Source: Nitrospirales bacterium (GTDB lineage: Bacteria > Nitrospirota > Nitrospiria > Nitrospirales > UBA8639). From it: 64,000 nucleotides of DNA. Position 1 is the first letter of the stretch; every line of letters starts with the position of its first letter. The stretch is from positions 62,001-126,000 of the forward strand of contig JALDRK010000002.1 in NCBI GenBank assembly GCA_031315915.1, given 5' to 3'. Of this stretch, positions 25,650 through 35,936 are shown piece after piece. The position numbers and the translations under genes are program-made. Under the pieces are notes generated by a model. The model was not told where the DNA came from. It saw nothing but the letters and a program-made list of their open reading frames with translations, and ran no database searches.

Positions 25650-28088
25650 ATGAACGCCGCCATAGACACACCGAAGAAAACCCGATCGCCCTACTCTGCG
25701 AAAAAACCAAAACGGTCCCCGGAGAGGGCTCCGACGACGCCTCCCATCGACACCGTGAGTTTGTCCGTGGGCGGAATGACCTGCGCGGCCTGCCAGGTCC
25801 GTGTACAGCGTGCGTTGGACAAGGAGCCGGGCGTCATCCAGGCTTCCGTCAACCTCATGTTGAAATCAGCCAAGGTGACTTACGATCCCGGTGTCACGAC
25901 TCCGGCTGCCGTCAAAGAGGCCATTTCCCGCACCGGGTATGAAGCAGAGATCCAGGCGCCTGCACAGAATAACCAGGATGAGCAGGCACGTCAGGAACAA
26001 ACCCAGACAGAAGAATTCCGTTCGTTTCGCAATCGAGCGATCGTGAGCGGAATCGTCGGATTCATCGCCATGGTGCTCTCCATGCCGCTGATGAATGCCT
26101 CCCCCACTCACCCGCACAGTGGCGTGGCCGACCCCTTCATGCAGTGGGTCATGGGGTGGATGACGCCGGTGCTTCAAAACATCGCCCCCGGCCTCTATGA
26201 CGTCAATCCGTCCTTCCTCTCGTTTTCGCTCCTGGTCATGACGCTTTTCATTATGACCTGGGCCGGGCGACATTTTTACACACGGGCCTGGGCTGCCTTC
26301 CGGCACCACTCAGCCGACATGAATACGCTGGTGGCCGTGGGGACGGGCTCGGCCTTTCTGTTTTCACTTTTGGCCACAGTGGCCCCGGATGTGTTCCTGA
26401 GCCGAGGACTGGCGCCGGAAGTGTATTACGAAGCCGTGATCATGATCATTGCCCTCATCCTCACGGGGAATGCCATGGAGTCCAGAGCCAAACGCCAGAC
26501 CTCAGCCGCCTTGCGCGCACTGATGACCCTGCAGCCCAAAACCGCCCGCATCATTCGGGATGGCGTAGAACAGGACCTACCGGTGGAAGCCGTGCAGACC
26601 GGCGATATTGTGCTCGTCCGCCCGGGAGAGCGCATCCCGGTAGATGGCACCTTGTTGCATGGCGCCAGTGCGGTGGATGAATCCATGCTCACGGGCGAAT
26701 CGCTGCCCGTCGACAAAACGCCTGGAGATCCGCTCATCGGCGGAACTCTGAATACCACCGGTGCGTTTCAATACCGGGCCACGACTTTGGGGACAGACAG
26801 TGTGCTCTCCCGCATTGTCCAACTCATGCGTGAAGCCCAGGGTTCTCGTGCGCCCATCCAGAAACTGGCCGATCGCGTGAGCGGGATCTTTGTGCCTGTC
26901 GTGCTTTCCCTGGCCATTGCTACCTTTATGGTGTGGTTTGTCATGGCGGAAACCGCCCCCGCGATCAGCGCTCTGGTCGCCGCCGTGTCGGTGCTTATCA
27001 TCGCCTGCCCCTGTGCGATGGGACTGGCCGTTCCCACCGCAGTCATGGTGGCAACCGGCAAAGGCGCTGAACTTGGCGTCCTGATCAAAGGGGGGGAAGC
27101 GCTTCAACGCGCCAGCCAGGTCACCACCATTGTGCTGGATAAAACCGGGACTCTTACGGAAGGACAACCGGTCGTGACCGAAATTTCCCCGGCTCCCGAC
27201 ACCAGGTATACCACAGTCGACATCCTCCGTCTGGTGGCTTCCTTGGAACAGGCTTCCGAGCACCCGCTGGGCCAGGCGATGGTGCGGTATGCGCAAGCGA
27301 AGGAACAGCCCTTCTCTCCGGTGCACGACTTTCATGCTCGAACCGGACGCGGTGCCGTCGGCATGGTAGAAGGACGAACGGTGGCAGTGGGAAACCACGC
27401 ATTGATGTCCGAACTCGGCATTCAGACTGACCCTATCCAACAAGATGTAGAACGATTTGCGGCAGAAGGCAAAACACCCGTGTATGCGGCCATCGACGGA
27501 ACCCTGGCAGGACTCGTCGCCATTGCCGATCCGCTCAAACCTTCTTCGCGGGAAGCAGTGGAACGCCTACACAAGCTGGGCTATCAGGTGGCGATGCTCA
27601 CAGGGGATCATCAACGCACCGCTGAAGCAGTAGCCCGGATGGCCGGCATCACACAGGTGGTGGCCGGGATGTTGCCGGAAGGCAAGGTGACGGAAATCAA
27701 ACGGCGGCAACAGAACGGAGAAGTCGTGGCCATGGTGGGCGACGGCATGAACGATGCCCCTGCGTTAGCGCAGGCCGATATCGGCATCGCCATGGGGACC
27801 GGGTCGGACATTGCCATCGCGGCCAGCGATGTCACCCTCATGCGGCATGATCTTCGTGCCGTGGGGTCGGCTATCCAGCTTGCCCGGCAGACGATGAAGA
27901 CTATGAAACAGAATTTGTTCTGGGCCTTTATCTATAACGTGGTAGGTATCCTGGTGGCGACGGGCATTCTCTATCCCGTCTGGGGCATCCTGCTCAGCCC
28001 CATCCTGGCCAGTGCCGCTATGGCTTTCAGTTCCGTCAGCGTCGTCACAAACAGCCTGAGGCTCCGAATGTGGTCACCCGAGAGCTGA
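25650..28088 (+). CDS. copA: Copper-translocating P1B-type ATPase with one HMA domain
   Basis: The 812-residue protein has an N-terminal HMA domain with GMTCAACQ (about residue 42). Eight membrane helices follow, with the ion-binding CPCAMG in TM6, the phosphorylation site DKTGTLTEG, the TGES actuator loop, EHPLG and [11 protein letters not shown] in TM7 and MAFSS in TM8 complete the Cu(I) IB-1 signature. It pumps Cu(I) from cytosol to periplasm. AAGGAGA precedes ATG 25650. It follows copZ and the small membrane gene after the repeat. Confidence 0.96.
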   Translation: MNAAIDTPKKTRSPYSAKKPKRSPERAPTTPPIDTVSLSVGGMTCAACQVRVQRALDKEPGVIQASVNLMLKSAKVTYDPGVTTPAAVKEAISRTGYEAEIQAPAQNNQDEQARQEQTQTEEFRSFRNRAIVSGIVGFIAMVLSMPLMNASPTHPHSGVADPFMQWVMGWMTPVLQNIAPGLYDVNPSFLSFSLLVMTLFIMTWAGRHFYTRAWAAFRHHSADMNTLVAVGTGSAFLFSLLATVAPDVFLSRGLAPEVYYEAVIMIIALILTGNAMESRAKRQTSAALRALMTLQPKTARIIRDGVEQDLPVEAVQTGDIVLVRPGERIPVDGTLLHGASAVDESMLTGESLPVDKTPGDPLIGGTLNTTGAFQYRATTLGTDSVLSRIVQLMREAQGSRAPIQKLADRVSGIFVPVVLSLAIATFMVWFVMAETAPAISALVAAVSVLIIACPCAMGLAVPTAVMVATGKGAELGVLIKGGEALQRASQVTTIVLDKTGTLTEGQPVVTEISPAPDTRYTTVDILRLVASLEQASEHPLGQAMVRYAQAKEQPFSPVHDFHARTGRGAVGMVEGRTVAVGNHALMSELGIQTDPIQQDVERFAAEGKTPVYAAIDGTLAGLVAIADPLKPSSREAVERLHKLGYQVAMLTGDHQRTAEAVARMAGITQVVAGMLPEGKVTEIKRRQQNGEVVAMVGDGMNDAPALAQADIGIAMGTGSDIAIAASDVTLMRHDLRAVGSAIQLARQTMKTMKQNLFWAFIYNVVGILVATGILYPVWGILLSPILASAAMAFSSVSVVTNSLRLRMWSPES

Positions 28089-28125
28089 ACATAGGGAATT
28101 TGCATGAGCGGTACCGAATCACAGG

Positions 28126-28144
28126 GAGGGAGCGCCGTGCTCCC
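28126..28144 (+). terminator. Hairpin after copA
   Basis: AGGGAGC (28126-28132) and GCTCCCT (28138-28144) form a perfect 7-bp stem with a 5-base loop, 38 bases after the copA stop, followed by TCTTGT. It is a plausible terminator of the copZ-copA operon. Confidence 0.55.
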
Positions 28145-28282
28145 TTCTTGTGACTTGCTGAAGACACCGCCTCGTCGTTTCACAACACAAGACAGAAGTA
28201 TGGAGACAACGATTCCCCCCTTCGAATAGGTTAGTATAACAATGGGAGAAATTTTTCATTTCATAAGAACAAGGTGAGTCCC

Positions 28283-30166
28283 GTGAACATAATGCACTTC
28301 AAGAAAAATGACCAACACTCTGACATGACACGACGGGAGATGCTGAAAGGGCTTGGCGGTCTGGGGTTAATGGCCGCTATGGCACGACTGCTTCCTTCCT
28401 ATGTCTTCGCCGGTCCCAACGGGCCAACGACCATCTCCCCCCCAGTGTTAAGCGGCAACACTATCGATTTACTCATTGGGGAAACCCCGTTTCTACTCGG
28501 AGGTCAAACCGGGATGGCGATCACCATCAACGGCACGTTGCCCGGTCCCTTGATCCGGTTGCGGGAAGGAGAGCATGTCACACTCAATGTCAGCAACCGG
28601 TTAGAGGAGGATACCTCCATTCACTGGCATGGCTTGATTCTCCCTCCCGGCATGGACGGTGTGCCCGGCGTCAGCTTCGCGGGCATCAAACCGGCTTCCA
28701 CTTTTTCTTACCGCTTCCCGATTCGGCAAAGCGGCACCTATTGGTACCATAGCCACTCCGGCCTACAGGAACAATTGGGCGTTTATGGCCCCCTGATCAT
28801 CGATCCCATGGAACCCGAGCCGTTTCACTATGATCGGGAGTATGTCGTGGTCCTCTCGGATTGGACGTTCGAAGCGCCGAAAACCGTATTCGCCAACCTC
28901 AAAAAACAAAGCGACTACTATAATTTCCAGAAACGCACCGCGCCAGAGTTCTTTTCAGACATGGTACGGATGGGAGTTGGAGCCGCACTGCAGAACTACT
29001 TCATGTGGGACCGGATGCGTATGGATCCCACAGACTTTGCGGACGTCACCGGCTACACATATACCTATCTGATGAACGGCTTGTCACCCGAGCAAAATTG
29101 GACAGGACTCTTTCGCTCCGGGGAACGGGTTCGTCTGCGCTTCATCGGCGCCGCGGCCATGACCTTCTATGACGTACGAATACCTGGGCTCGCCATGACC
29201 GTGGTGCACGCGGACGGGCAACATGTGCAACCTATCTTGGTGGATGAGTTTCGGATCGGGCCTGCGGAAACCTACGATGTAATCATCGAACCTACCGAAG
29301 ATCGATCCTATACTCTCTTTGCGGAGACGATGGATCGGAGCGGCTACGCGCGGGGCACTCTCGCGCCACGGGCAGGCATGAGTGCTCCTCTTCCTAACCG
29401 CCGCCCCCGACCCCTCCGGACCATGGCCGACATGGGTATAAGCATGAAAGGCATGGACACGGGCATCATGAATCATACCAGTCACCAGGACGAGGGACAT
29501 TCTGATCACCCCGTCATGGTGCCCGCGACCCCAGAGTCAACACACATGCACGACAGACACCACATACCAAACATTGAAGCCAATGATCCGCAACACGCGC
29601 CGATTCCCGGCAGTATCCCCGTCCAGCACCCACCGGACCATCACGGTACCGGCAATCAATCGATTGCAGAGTATTCCAGGCAACGTTTGGATGAACCCGG
29701 CGTGGGTCTGGAAAACACCGGGATGCGGGTATTGGTGTACACCGACTTGAAAAGCCTGACACCCTACCCCGATCAACGGGAACCGGAACGGGCGATCGAG
29801 CTTCACCTCACCGGCCATATGGTACGCTACATGTGGTCATTTGACGGCAAGAAATATTCAGAAGCCAAAGAGCCTATTCGATTTCATTACGGCGAGCGCC
29901 TGCGTCTCACGTTCGTCAACGATACGATGATGGAGCATCCGTTGCACCTGCATGGGATGTGGATGCACCTGGAAAATGGAACCGGTGCCTACCTGCCGCG
30001 CAAGCATACGGTCATCGTGAAACCGGCCGAACGGCTCTCCGTGGCCATCACCGCCGACGCTCCGGGACGGTGGGCGTTTCATTGCCATTTACTTCTGCAT
30101 ATGGAAGCCGGAATGTTCCGGGTCGTCGAAGTGACCGGAAATGAGGAGCCAGAGCCCCATTCATGA
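28283..30166 (+). CDS. pcoA: PcoA/CopA-type multicopper oxidase
   Basis: A Tat signal (TRREMLKGLGGLGLMAA) leads a 620-odd-residue copper oxidase of the PcoA family. Copper blocks are HWHGLILPPG, YHSHSGLQEQ, HPLHLHGMWMHL and HCHLLLHMEAGM. A Met/His-rich insert at about residues 385-455 should bind extra copper. It acts in the periplasm, probably oxidising Cu(I). GTG 28283 is chosen because AAGGTGAG is 4 bases upstream; GTG 28274 and ATG 28292 are alternatives. It overlaps pcoB by four bases. Confidence 0.93.
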   Translation: MNIMHFKKNDQHSDMTRREMLKGLGGLGLMAAMARLLPSYVFAGPNGPTTISPPVLSGNTIDLLIGETPFLLGGQTGMAITINGTLPGPLIRLREGEHVTLNVSNRLEEDTSIHWHGLILPPGMDGVPGVSFAGIKPASTFSYRFPIRQSGTYWYHSHSGLQEQLGVYGPLIIDPMEPEPFHYDREYVVVLSDWTFEAPKTVFANLKKQSDYYNFQKRTAPEFFSDMVRMGVGAALQNYFMWDRMRMDPTDFADVTGYTYTYLMNGLSPEQNWTGLFRSGERVRLRFIGAAAMTFYDVRIPGLAMTVVHADGQHVQPILVDEFRIGPAETYDVIIEPTEDRSYTLFAETMDRSGYARGTLAPRAGMSAPLPNRRPRPLRTMADMGISMKGMDTGIMNHTSHQDEGHSDHPVMVPATPESTHMHDRHHIPNIEANDPQHAPIPGSIPVQHPPDHHGTGNQSIAEYSRQRLDEPGVGLENTGMRVLVYTDLKSLTPYPDQREPERAIELHLTGHMVRYMWSFDGKKYSEAKEPIRFHYGERLRLTFVNDTMMEHPLHLHGMWMHLENGTGAYLPRKHTVIVKPAERLSVAITADAPGRWAFHCHLLLHMEAGMFRVVEVTGNEEPEPHS

Positions 30167-31071
30167 GCGTATCACTTCGAGCCATTCTAGCGCTAGGCGC
30201 GCTAAATCTCCTGAGTATGGCACTTTCTTTCTCAGTCGTGTCAGCCCAGACCGTCCTCCCCGCATTAAGTCGAGTTGGTATTCAGAAGCACAGCACCTCG
30301 GAAGTAAAGACCGAGGCTCGGACGGAAAAACAATCGCGCGGAACTCCCTCAAAGGCGCGCACAGAATTACACATGTCCCCCCAGCCTGACTGGCCTAGTC
30401 CAGTCGAGGATCAACACCCTCACGTCTTTTTTCTCGCAAACATCCTGGAATACCGTCCGGATGTCGGCGGGACGGGAAGTGCGACAGATTACCGATGGGA
30501 TGTCGAAGGCTGGTACGGTGGGGACTACAACCGCATCTGGTTTAAAAGCGAGGGCCAACAGAATACGGCATTTAAAGCCGACTACGATGTGGACTCACAA
30601 TTCCTGTACGGCCGGTTCTTTGAGCAGTATTATGATTTTCAAGTTGGCGGGCGCCTCGAAACACAATCCTACCGGGGACGGAACGTGACACGCGGTCTCG
30701 CGGTGATCGGATTACAAGGACTTATCCCCTATCACTACGAAGTCCAACCCGCTCTGTTCATCAGCTATCGCGGGGATGTGTCTGCCCGCTTCACAGGCAC
30801 GAAGGATCTTTCGTTGAGTCAACGCCTGATTCTTCAATTTCGATTGGAAACGAATGCCGCGATTCAACGAGTCAAAAAATTTACGACCGGGTCCGGCCTC
30901 AACAATCTTGAAGGGGGAATCCGCCTTCGATATGAAATCCGCCGGGAGATTGCCCCCTATGTTGGCGTGTCTTTAGATCGAAGCTTTGGAGACACCGCCA
31001 GCCTTGTACGACAAGAAGACGGTAATCCCAGTCAGGTTCGATTCGTCGTCGGTATACGAGCATGGTTCTGA
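30163..31071 (+). CDS. pcoB: PcoB/CopB-like outer-membrane copper protein
   Basis: After a signal peptide and a charged linker the 302-residue protein is a series of amphipathic strands ending in WF, as expected of an outer-membrane barrel. ILEYRPDVGGTGSATDYRWD and WYGGDYNRIWFKSEG are conserved in CopB/PcoB. The usual Met/His-rich N-terminal segment is short here. It is translationally coupled to the oxidase by an ATGA overlap. PcoB works with PcoA in periplasmic copper tolerance; its transport role is not settled. Confidence 0.92.
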   Translation: MSVSLRAILALGALNLLSMALSFSVVSAQTVLPALSRVGIQKHSTSEVKTEARTEKQSRGTPSKARTELHMSPQPDWPSPVEDQHPHVFFLANILEYRPDVGGTGSATDYRWDVEGWYGGDYNRIWFKSEGQQNTAFKADYDVDSQFLYGRFFEQYYDFQVGGRLETQSYRGRNVTRGLAVIGLQGLIPYHYEVQPALFISYRGDVSARFTGTKDLSLSQRLILQFRLETNAAIQRVKKFTTGSGLNNLEGGIRLRYEIRREIAPYVGVSLDRSFGDTASLVRQEDGNPSQVRFVVGIRAWF

Positions 31072-31114
31072 CAAATCCGGCTAGGATGGGCCTTCAAACC
31101 AGGGTTGGGCTTTT

Positions 31115-31324
31115 TCATTCATGGCCAGGAGGAGTGTGCTTGTGTGAGTCCTGACCGAATGTCACGTTAATGAATGAAAGCAGAGTTTGAAACGCCTTCG
31201 ATCCAGTCTTGGTGCCCCCCCTTACAGCGATCAGAAAAACATTAAATCCTGCAGCCAGAAGAAATACCGGAAGACTGATCCTCTCGCGCCACTCCCGCAA
31301 GGCCCTGTACAGTTCGTTTCTCAT
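31115..31324 (-). CDS. Possible small membrane protein
   Basis: The frame from ATG 31324 encodes about 69 residues: a basic amphipathic start (MRNELYRALREWRERI), one hydrophobic helix (LPVFLLAAGFNVFLIAV) and a His-containing tail ending HKHTPPGHE. The composition looks protein-like but I know no family and there is no strong ribosome-binding site. It lies opposite to the copper genes. Confidence 0.35.
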   Translation of the reverse strand: MRNELYRALREWRERISLPVFLLAAGFNVFLIAVRGGTKTGSKAFQTLLSFINVTFGQDSHKHTPPGHE

Positions 31325-31375
31325 CGTATGTTGACGACTTTGCCCCACACCTTCCTGGGTCCTCGCGATTTCCAC

Positions 31376-31828
31376 TGCGTCAGATTACCTACAAAGCCTA
31401 TCCGAAAAGCATCCAGCACAACCTCATGAAAACCCCGGTGTTTGGGCTTTTTCCCTGACCTTCATCCATCGAAAATTTCTCTCATTCGATACTGAATAAC
31501 CCCAGGGTTTTTGAGAGTGCTCCCTGCAATGATGGTTCAGGCATACTGTCTAAAAACGTTCCTCATCCTCCGCATCTGGACGATGGATGAACGGGTTATA
31601 GCACGTAGGCGATGGGCCTAGGTGTTATCGGATGCACACAAGAGAAAAGGTGAAAAAGACGCATGATCGCCGCCGCGAAGCAGAAAGCCTACGAAAGATG
31701 TTCAGCCTAACTGACGGTCGAACCAGCAGACTTCACGGTTATCTTACGACCTGGAAGATAGACGAAAGACAATTACACAGAACTTTGTTTTTTCACTATG
31801 GAAAGTTCTGAAAGGTATCAACGATCCA
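31376..31828. other. Intergenic stretch with a hairpin at 31779-31809
   Basis: No gene is supported here. AGAACTTT (31779-31786) and AAAGTTCT (31802-31809) form an 8-bp inverted repeat with a 15-base AT-rich loop that could be a transcription terminator or operator. The rest shows nothing recognisable. Confidence 0.4.
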
Positions 31829-32098
31829 ATGTCATGCTATTTTTTCAGCCAAATATTTTTTCTGAACCCGAGTGACTCATATCCCCAGCCAAAGACAGGG
31901 GTTGGTTCCTCGACATCTCCAAATCCCTCTTCGGATCCTCCTTCTCCTGTCCCCGATCCGGATCCCTTGCATCCAAAGCCGCCCAACCCCGATCCGCCCC
32001 TCCCTGATCCCAACCGGCCTCAACCTCCTCCGCCACACAAGCCGCCGATTCCTCAAATAAGAGTTATGGCGAATGATGCCGCCAGAACTGCAGCGTAG
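31829..32098 (+). other. Proline-rich open frame, doubtful gene
   Basis: The frame runs 89 codons, and its middle (31900-32060) encodes a proline-aspartate repeat such as PDPDPLHPKPPNPDPPLPDP. There is no ribosome-binding site and the first 20 residues are hydrophobic but atypical. It could be a decayed leader or linker of a surface protein. It ends 20 bases before the Slp pseudogene. Confidence 0.3.
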
Positions 32099-32118
32099 GA
32101 ATGAAACCAGGTGAGGAC

Positions 32119-32684
32119 AATGCTGACACGGTCACTTAACCGGTTCATCCTACTGGCACTTGGTGTCATCATGATCGGAACGGCAAGCTACAGCCGGTAT
32201 CACGTGGTTCCGGTACATTTGGAGGATTAGATCAACCACCAAATTATCTTTTGACCGGATTCGAGAGGTTCCCGAACAGTATCGCGGCAGGCTCCTCGTT
32301 GTAGGAGGAACGGTCCTTGCCCTGAAGCATGAGGATCAAACCACTCGTCTTGACCTTCATCGACTTCCTGTGACGAATGAGTATGTTCCTTTACCGGCAC
32401 GCACAACCAGTCGGGATCGGTTTTTTGCGGTGTGTTCCGGTTCTGTTCCGCTCGGTCCAGACCTTCTTCGACCGGGGACAACCGTGACGATCATTGGGAA
32501 AATCAAAGGCAGCCAACCCATCATGATCGGAGAGACGACACAAGCCGTTCCGGTTTTTGACATCAAGGATTTGACGATCTGGAAGCAGGCCGGTCAGGAG
32601 AGCCCAGGTGTCAATGCAGGGAATTGGTTTTCCCCGTTGTACATTCCTTATGGCTATCATCCGGCTCAATGGTCAAATTGTTGA
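32119..32684 (+). pseudogene. Decayed Slp-family outer-membrane lipoprotein
   Basis: The DNA starts at ATG 32119 (AGGTGAGGACA upstream) with a hydrophobic leader and YHVVPVHLED, then hits TAG at 32228. Reading on, INHQIIF is followed by a TGA caused by an extra T in the run 32249-32252. After removing that T the frame continues DRIREVPEQYRGRLLVVGGT and VTIIGKIKGSQPIMIGE to the stop at 32684. These are Slp-family blocks, like the intact gene at 41331-41888. The lipobox cysteine is also replaced (GTAS). Nonsense, frameshift and lost lipid site together argue for real decay. Confidence 0.75.
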
Positions 32685-32905
32685 GCCCGCACTGGTTGGT
32701 GCCCACACGTGCCGCCCATTCGTCGTTCGAATTCATATAGTCGGACTGCCTTCCCCAGCATCACACCTTTCCTCTATACTGATTCGGGGATGAAAGAATC
32801 GGCAAGGATGCTCCAGTAGGATCATCGTTTGCCTGAAGAATTGAAGTCGGCATTCCGTATGCCGTTGTGCGTTCATTCTCAGAATCAAGTCCGGGAATAC
32901 AGACA

Positions 32906-35397
32906 ATGGAACAACAATCCGACTCCCTAAAAGAGAAACCAAAGCGCCGCGAATTAGGCATGGTCAGGATGGAACAGGTGAAAGACCCTGTCTGCGGCAT
33001 GATGGTGAATCCCCTCAATGCCGCCGGCCAATTCGAGCATGCGGGCACCATGTACTACTTCTGCAATCCCCGCTGCCAAGAGAAATTCAGCCATGATCCG
33101 GAAGGTTATCTCACCGGAAAACACCGGCAGACGATGGACACGGAACCGGCCAAGCCCGGCGCCACATACATTTGCCCGATGTGTCCCGGCGTGGAATCTC
33201 CAAAGCCCGCTGCCTGTCCGAAATGCGGCATGGCCCTCGAACCGGAGGCCCCTACCGAACCAGCCACGAGAACGGAATATGTGTGTCCCATGCATCCCGA
33301 GGTGGTGCAAGACCGGCCGGGTTCCTGTCCCAAGTGCGGCATGGCTCTGGAACCTCGTGAAATTGAACTCGAGGAAGAGGATAACCCCGAATTGACCGAC
33401 ATGACTCGTCGATTCTGGGTTGGCCTGTTCTTAACCTTACCGATCTTTTTTCTGGCCATGTCCGAAATGATTCCTGGGAAACCGGTGCAAGAACTGTTTT
33501 CACCATCCGCTCTGTCATGGGTGCAATGGATCCTGGCGACGCCCGTGGTTTTATGGTGTGGATGGCCGTTCTTCCAGCGTGGGTGGGCCTCCGTCGTGCA
33601 CCGAAGCCTCAACATGTTTACGCTGATCGGATTAGGAACCGGCACGGCCTACATCTATAGTACAGTGGCAACCCTTGCGCCCGACCTCTTTCCGGATTCA
33701 TTCAGAGGAGAAGGTGGCGAGGTGGCCGTCTATTTCGAAGCCGCTGCCGTAATCACCGTACTCGTGCTGCTGGGGCAAATCCTGGAATTGCGGGCTCGCA
33801 GCCGGACAGGCACGGCCATCAAGGCACTGCTGGGCCTGGCACCTAAAATCGCCCGACGTCTTAACAAAGATGGGTCGGAAGAAGAAGTGCCGGTGAAGGA
33901 CCTTCAGCCCGGCGACACACTTCGGATTCGACCCGGTGAAAAGATTCCCATCGATGGGGTCGCACTGGAAGGTCAGAGCGCCGTCGACGAATCCATGATT
34001 ACCGGCGAGGCCATTCCCGTCGAGAAAACATCCGGGAGCCAGGTGACCGGAGGCACGGTGAATGGGACGGGCACTTTGGTCATGAAAACGGAACGGGTCG
34101 GCCGGGACACCGTACTGGCCCAGATCGTCCGCATGGTGAGCGAAGCGCAACGCAGCCGGGCACCCATTCAACGAATGGCCGACCTGGTGGCCGGCTATTT
34201 TGTTCCGATTGTGATTACCGTGGCCGTGCTGACTTTTTTGATCTGGGCGTTTCTGGGACCCGAACCGCGCATGGCCCATGCCCTGGTCAATGCCGTGGCG
34301 GTGTTGATTATTGCCTGTCCCTGCGCCTTGGGCCTGGCTACGCCCATGTCTATTATGGTGGGAACCGGACGAGGTGGACGGCGGGCATCCTCATGAAACA
34401 TGCGGAAGCCCTGGAGCAATTGGAAAAAGTGAATACCCTCGTAGTCGATAAAACAGGAACGCTCACGGAAGGCAAACCCAAACTGATGTCGGTAATTTCC
34501 CGGTCCGATCTGAGCGAAAATGATCTGCTGCGACTCGTCGCCAGCCTGGAGCGGAATAGCGAACATCCATTGGCCTCAGCCATCGTGCAGGGCGCTAAGG
34601 ACAAAGGATTGGAATTAGCAGAAGCCAAAGACTTTCAGTCGAAAACCGGCAAAGGCGTGACCGGATCCGTTCAGGAACGCCGCCTGGCACTCGGCACGCG
34701 GAAATTTTTAGAGGAAGACGACAAGGTCGATCACGGAACCTGGGGCTCACTCGCGGATAAGGCCGACGACTTGCGCCGGGAAGGCCAAACCGTGATGTTT
34801 GTGTCCGTGGACCATCAAGCAGTCGGTCTCATAGGCGTAGCCGACCCAATTAAAGCCTCGACGCCGGAAGCCATCCGTTTGTTGCATGAGGAAGGCATCA
34901 AGGTGATCATGGTGTCCGGCGATCACCGGCAAACTGCACAGGCGGTCGCACAAAAGCTGGGCATCGATGAGGTAAAGGCGGAGGTCTTGCCCGAACAGAA
35001 AGGGCGCATCGTCAAACAATTTCAAGAACAGGGACGAATCGTCGCCATGGCAGGAGACGGCATCAATGACGCACCGGCCCTAGCCCAGGCCCATGTCGGC
35101 ATTGCGATGGGAACCGGCACCGATGTGGCCATGGAAAGTGCGGGAGTCACTCTGGTGAAAGGCGACCTACGAAGCATTGCCCGTGCCCGTCGACTCAGTC
35201 AGGCCACCATGCGGAATATCCGACAGAATCTCTTCTTTGCGTTTTTCTATAATGCCATCGGGGTGCCGATTGCGGCCGGGGCGCTGTATCCGGTGTTCGG
35301 TTTGTTGCTCAGCCCCATGCTGGCCGCCGCAGCCATGACATTCAGCTCGGTGTCGGTGATTTCCAATGCCCTTCGACTACGAACCGTCACATTGTAA
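32906..35397 (+). CDS. Copper P-type ATPase with YHS and two CPMxP metal-binding domains, frameshifted
   Basis: The N-terminus has a YHS/TRASH domain (KDPVCGMMV...[12 protein letters not shown], about residues 30-65). Two heavy-metal-binding modules follow ([10 protein letters not shown]...[10 protein letters not shown] and [10 protein letters not shown]...[10 protein letters not shown], about 85-150). Then comes a full P1B ATPase: [29 protein letters not shown] and GDGINDAPA. The frame changes near 34373-34379: the first part ends in TGA at 34396, the rest opens at ATG 34393. Adding one base restores the expected GRG(A/G)TAGIL(I/M)K and a protein of 830 residues. It is the last copper gene of the island and would export Cu(I). 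Confidence 0.88.
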
Positions 35398-35475
35398 ATT
35401 GTCCAGGACGGGCTTAATCAGGAAGAACAGACAAACAGTAGAGACAGCCCCCTCAGATGACCGGCATCAGGTTCC

Positions 35476-35913
35476 TCACCCCGACCTGGAATGTTTCCGG
35501 TAAAGGGCCTCCATTTGAAAGTACAGGCAGGAAGCCGTCCAGGCAATCAGCACTAACCCGGTTAATGATTCTATTCCGGTGAGAAAGCGAAGCGGACCGG
35601 TTGGAATAAGATCGCCAAATCCCAGGGTCGTATAGGTAACGAAGGAGTAATAGATACAATCTTGAAACCCGGGGGTAACCTCGCCGACGAGAGTCCCATA
35701 TTTTTCTGCGAGGATTAACCCATAGTACCCCACCGCAAATATCAACACTTCTAGAATATGCGCCAGAAGCGCCAATAAAATGCCCCAGATGATGCCCAGC
35801 CTTGGTCGCCGGGATCGGGAAGGCATGAAGGTAATAAGACGGTAGACGGCTTCATAATGAATAATAACCGACACACCTACGAGCAGTGTGGTGATGAATA
35901 AGGTAAGAACCAT
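35476..35913 (-). CDS. Two-TM potassium channel-like protein
   Basis: The 145-residue protein has an ion-channel fold: membrane helices at about residues 1-20, 42-72 and 105-130. A pore loop reads YSFVTYTTLGFGDLIPTG, in which TTLGFGD is close to the K+ selectivity filter TxGYGD. There is no cytosolic RCK domain. It likely forms a small homotetrameric cation channel. It lies downstream of the SNF2 helicase on the same strand, 23 bases away. Confidence 0.82.
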   Translation of the reverse strand: MVLTLFITTLLVGVSVIIHYEAVYRLITFMPSRSRRPRLGIIWGILLALLAHILEVLIFAVGYYGLILAEKYGTLVGEVTPGFQDCIYYSFVTYTTLGFGDLIPTGPLRFLTGIESLTGLVLIAWTASCLYFQMEALYRKHSRSG

Positions 35914-35936
35914 GAATGCCGGTAGACAGCTGAGGT

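Noticed and set aside
34366-34400. Programmed frameshift in the YHS copper ATPase, as in E. coli copA
   Set aside because: The known copA slip occurs after the N-terminal metal-binding domain at a slippery site; here the break is in the motor region and no slippery heptamer with a downstream structure is evident.
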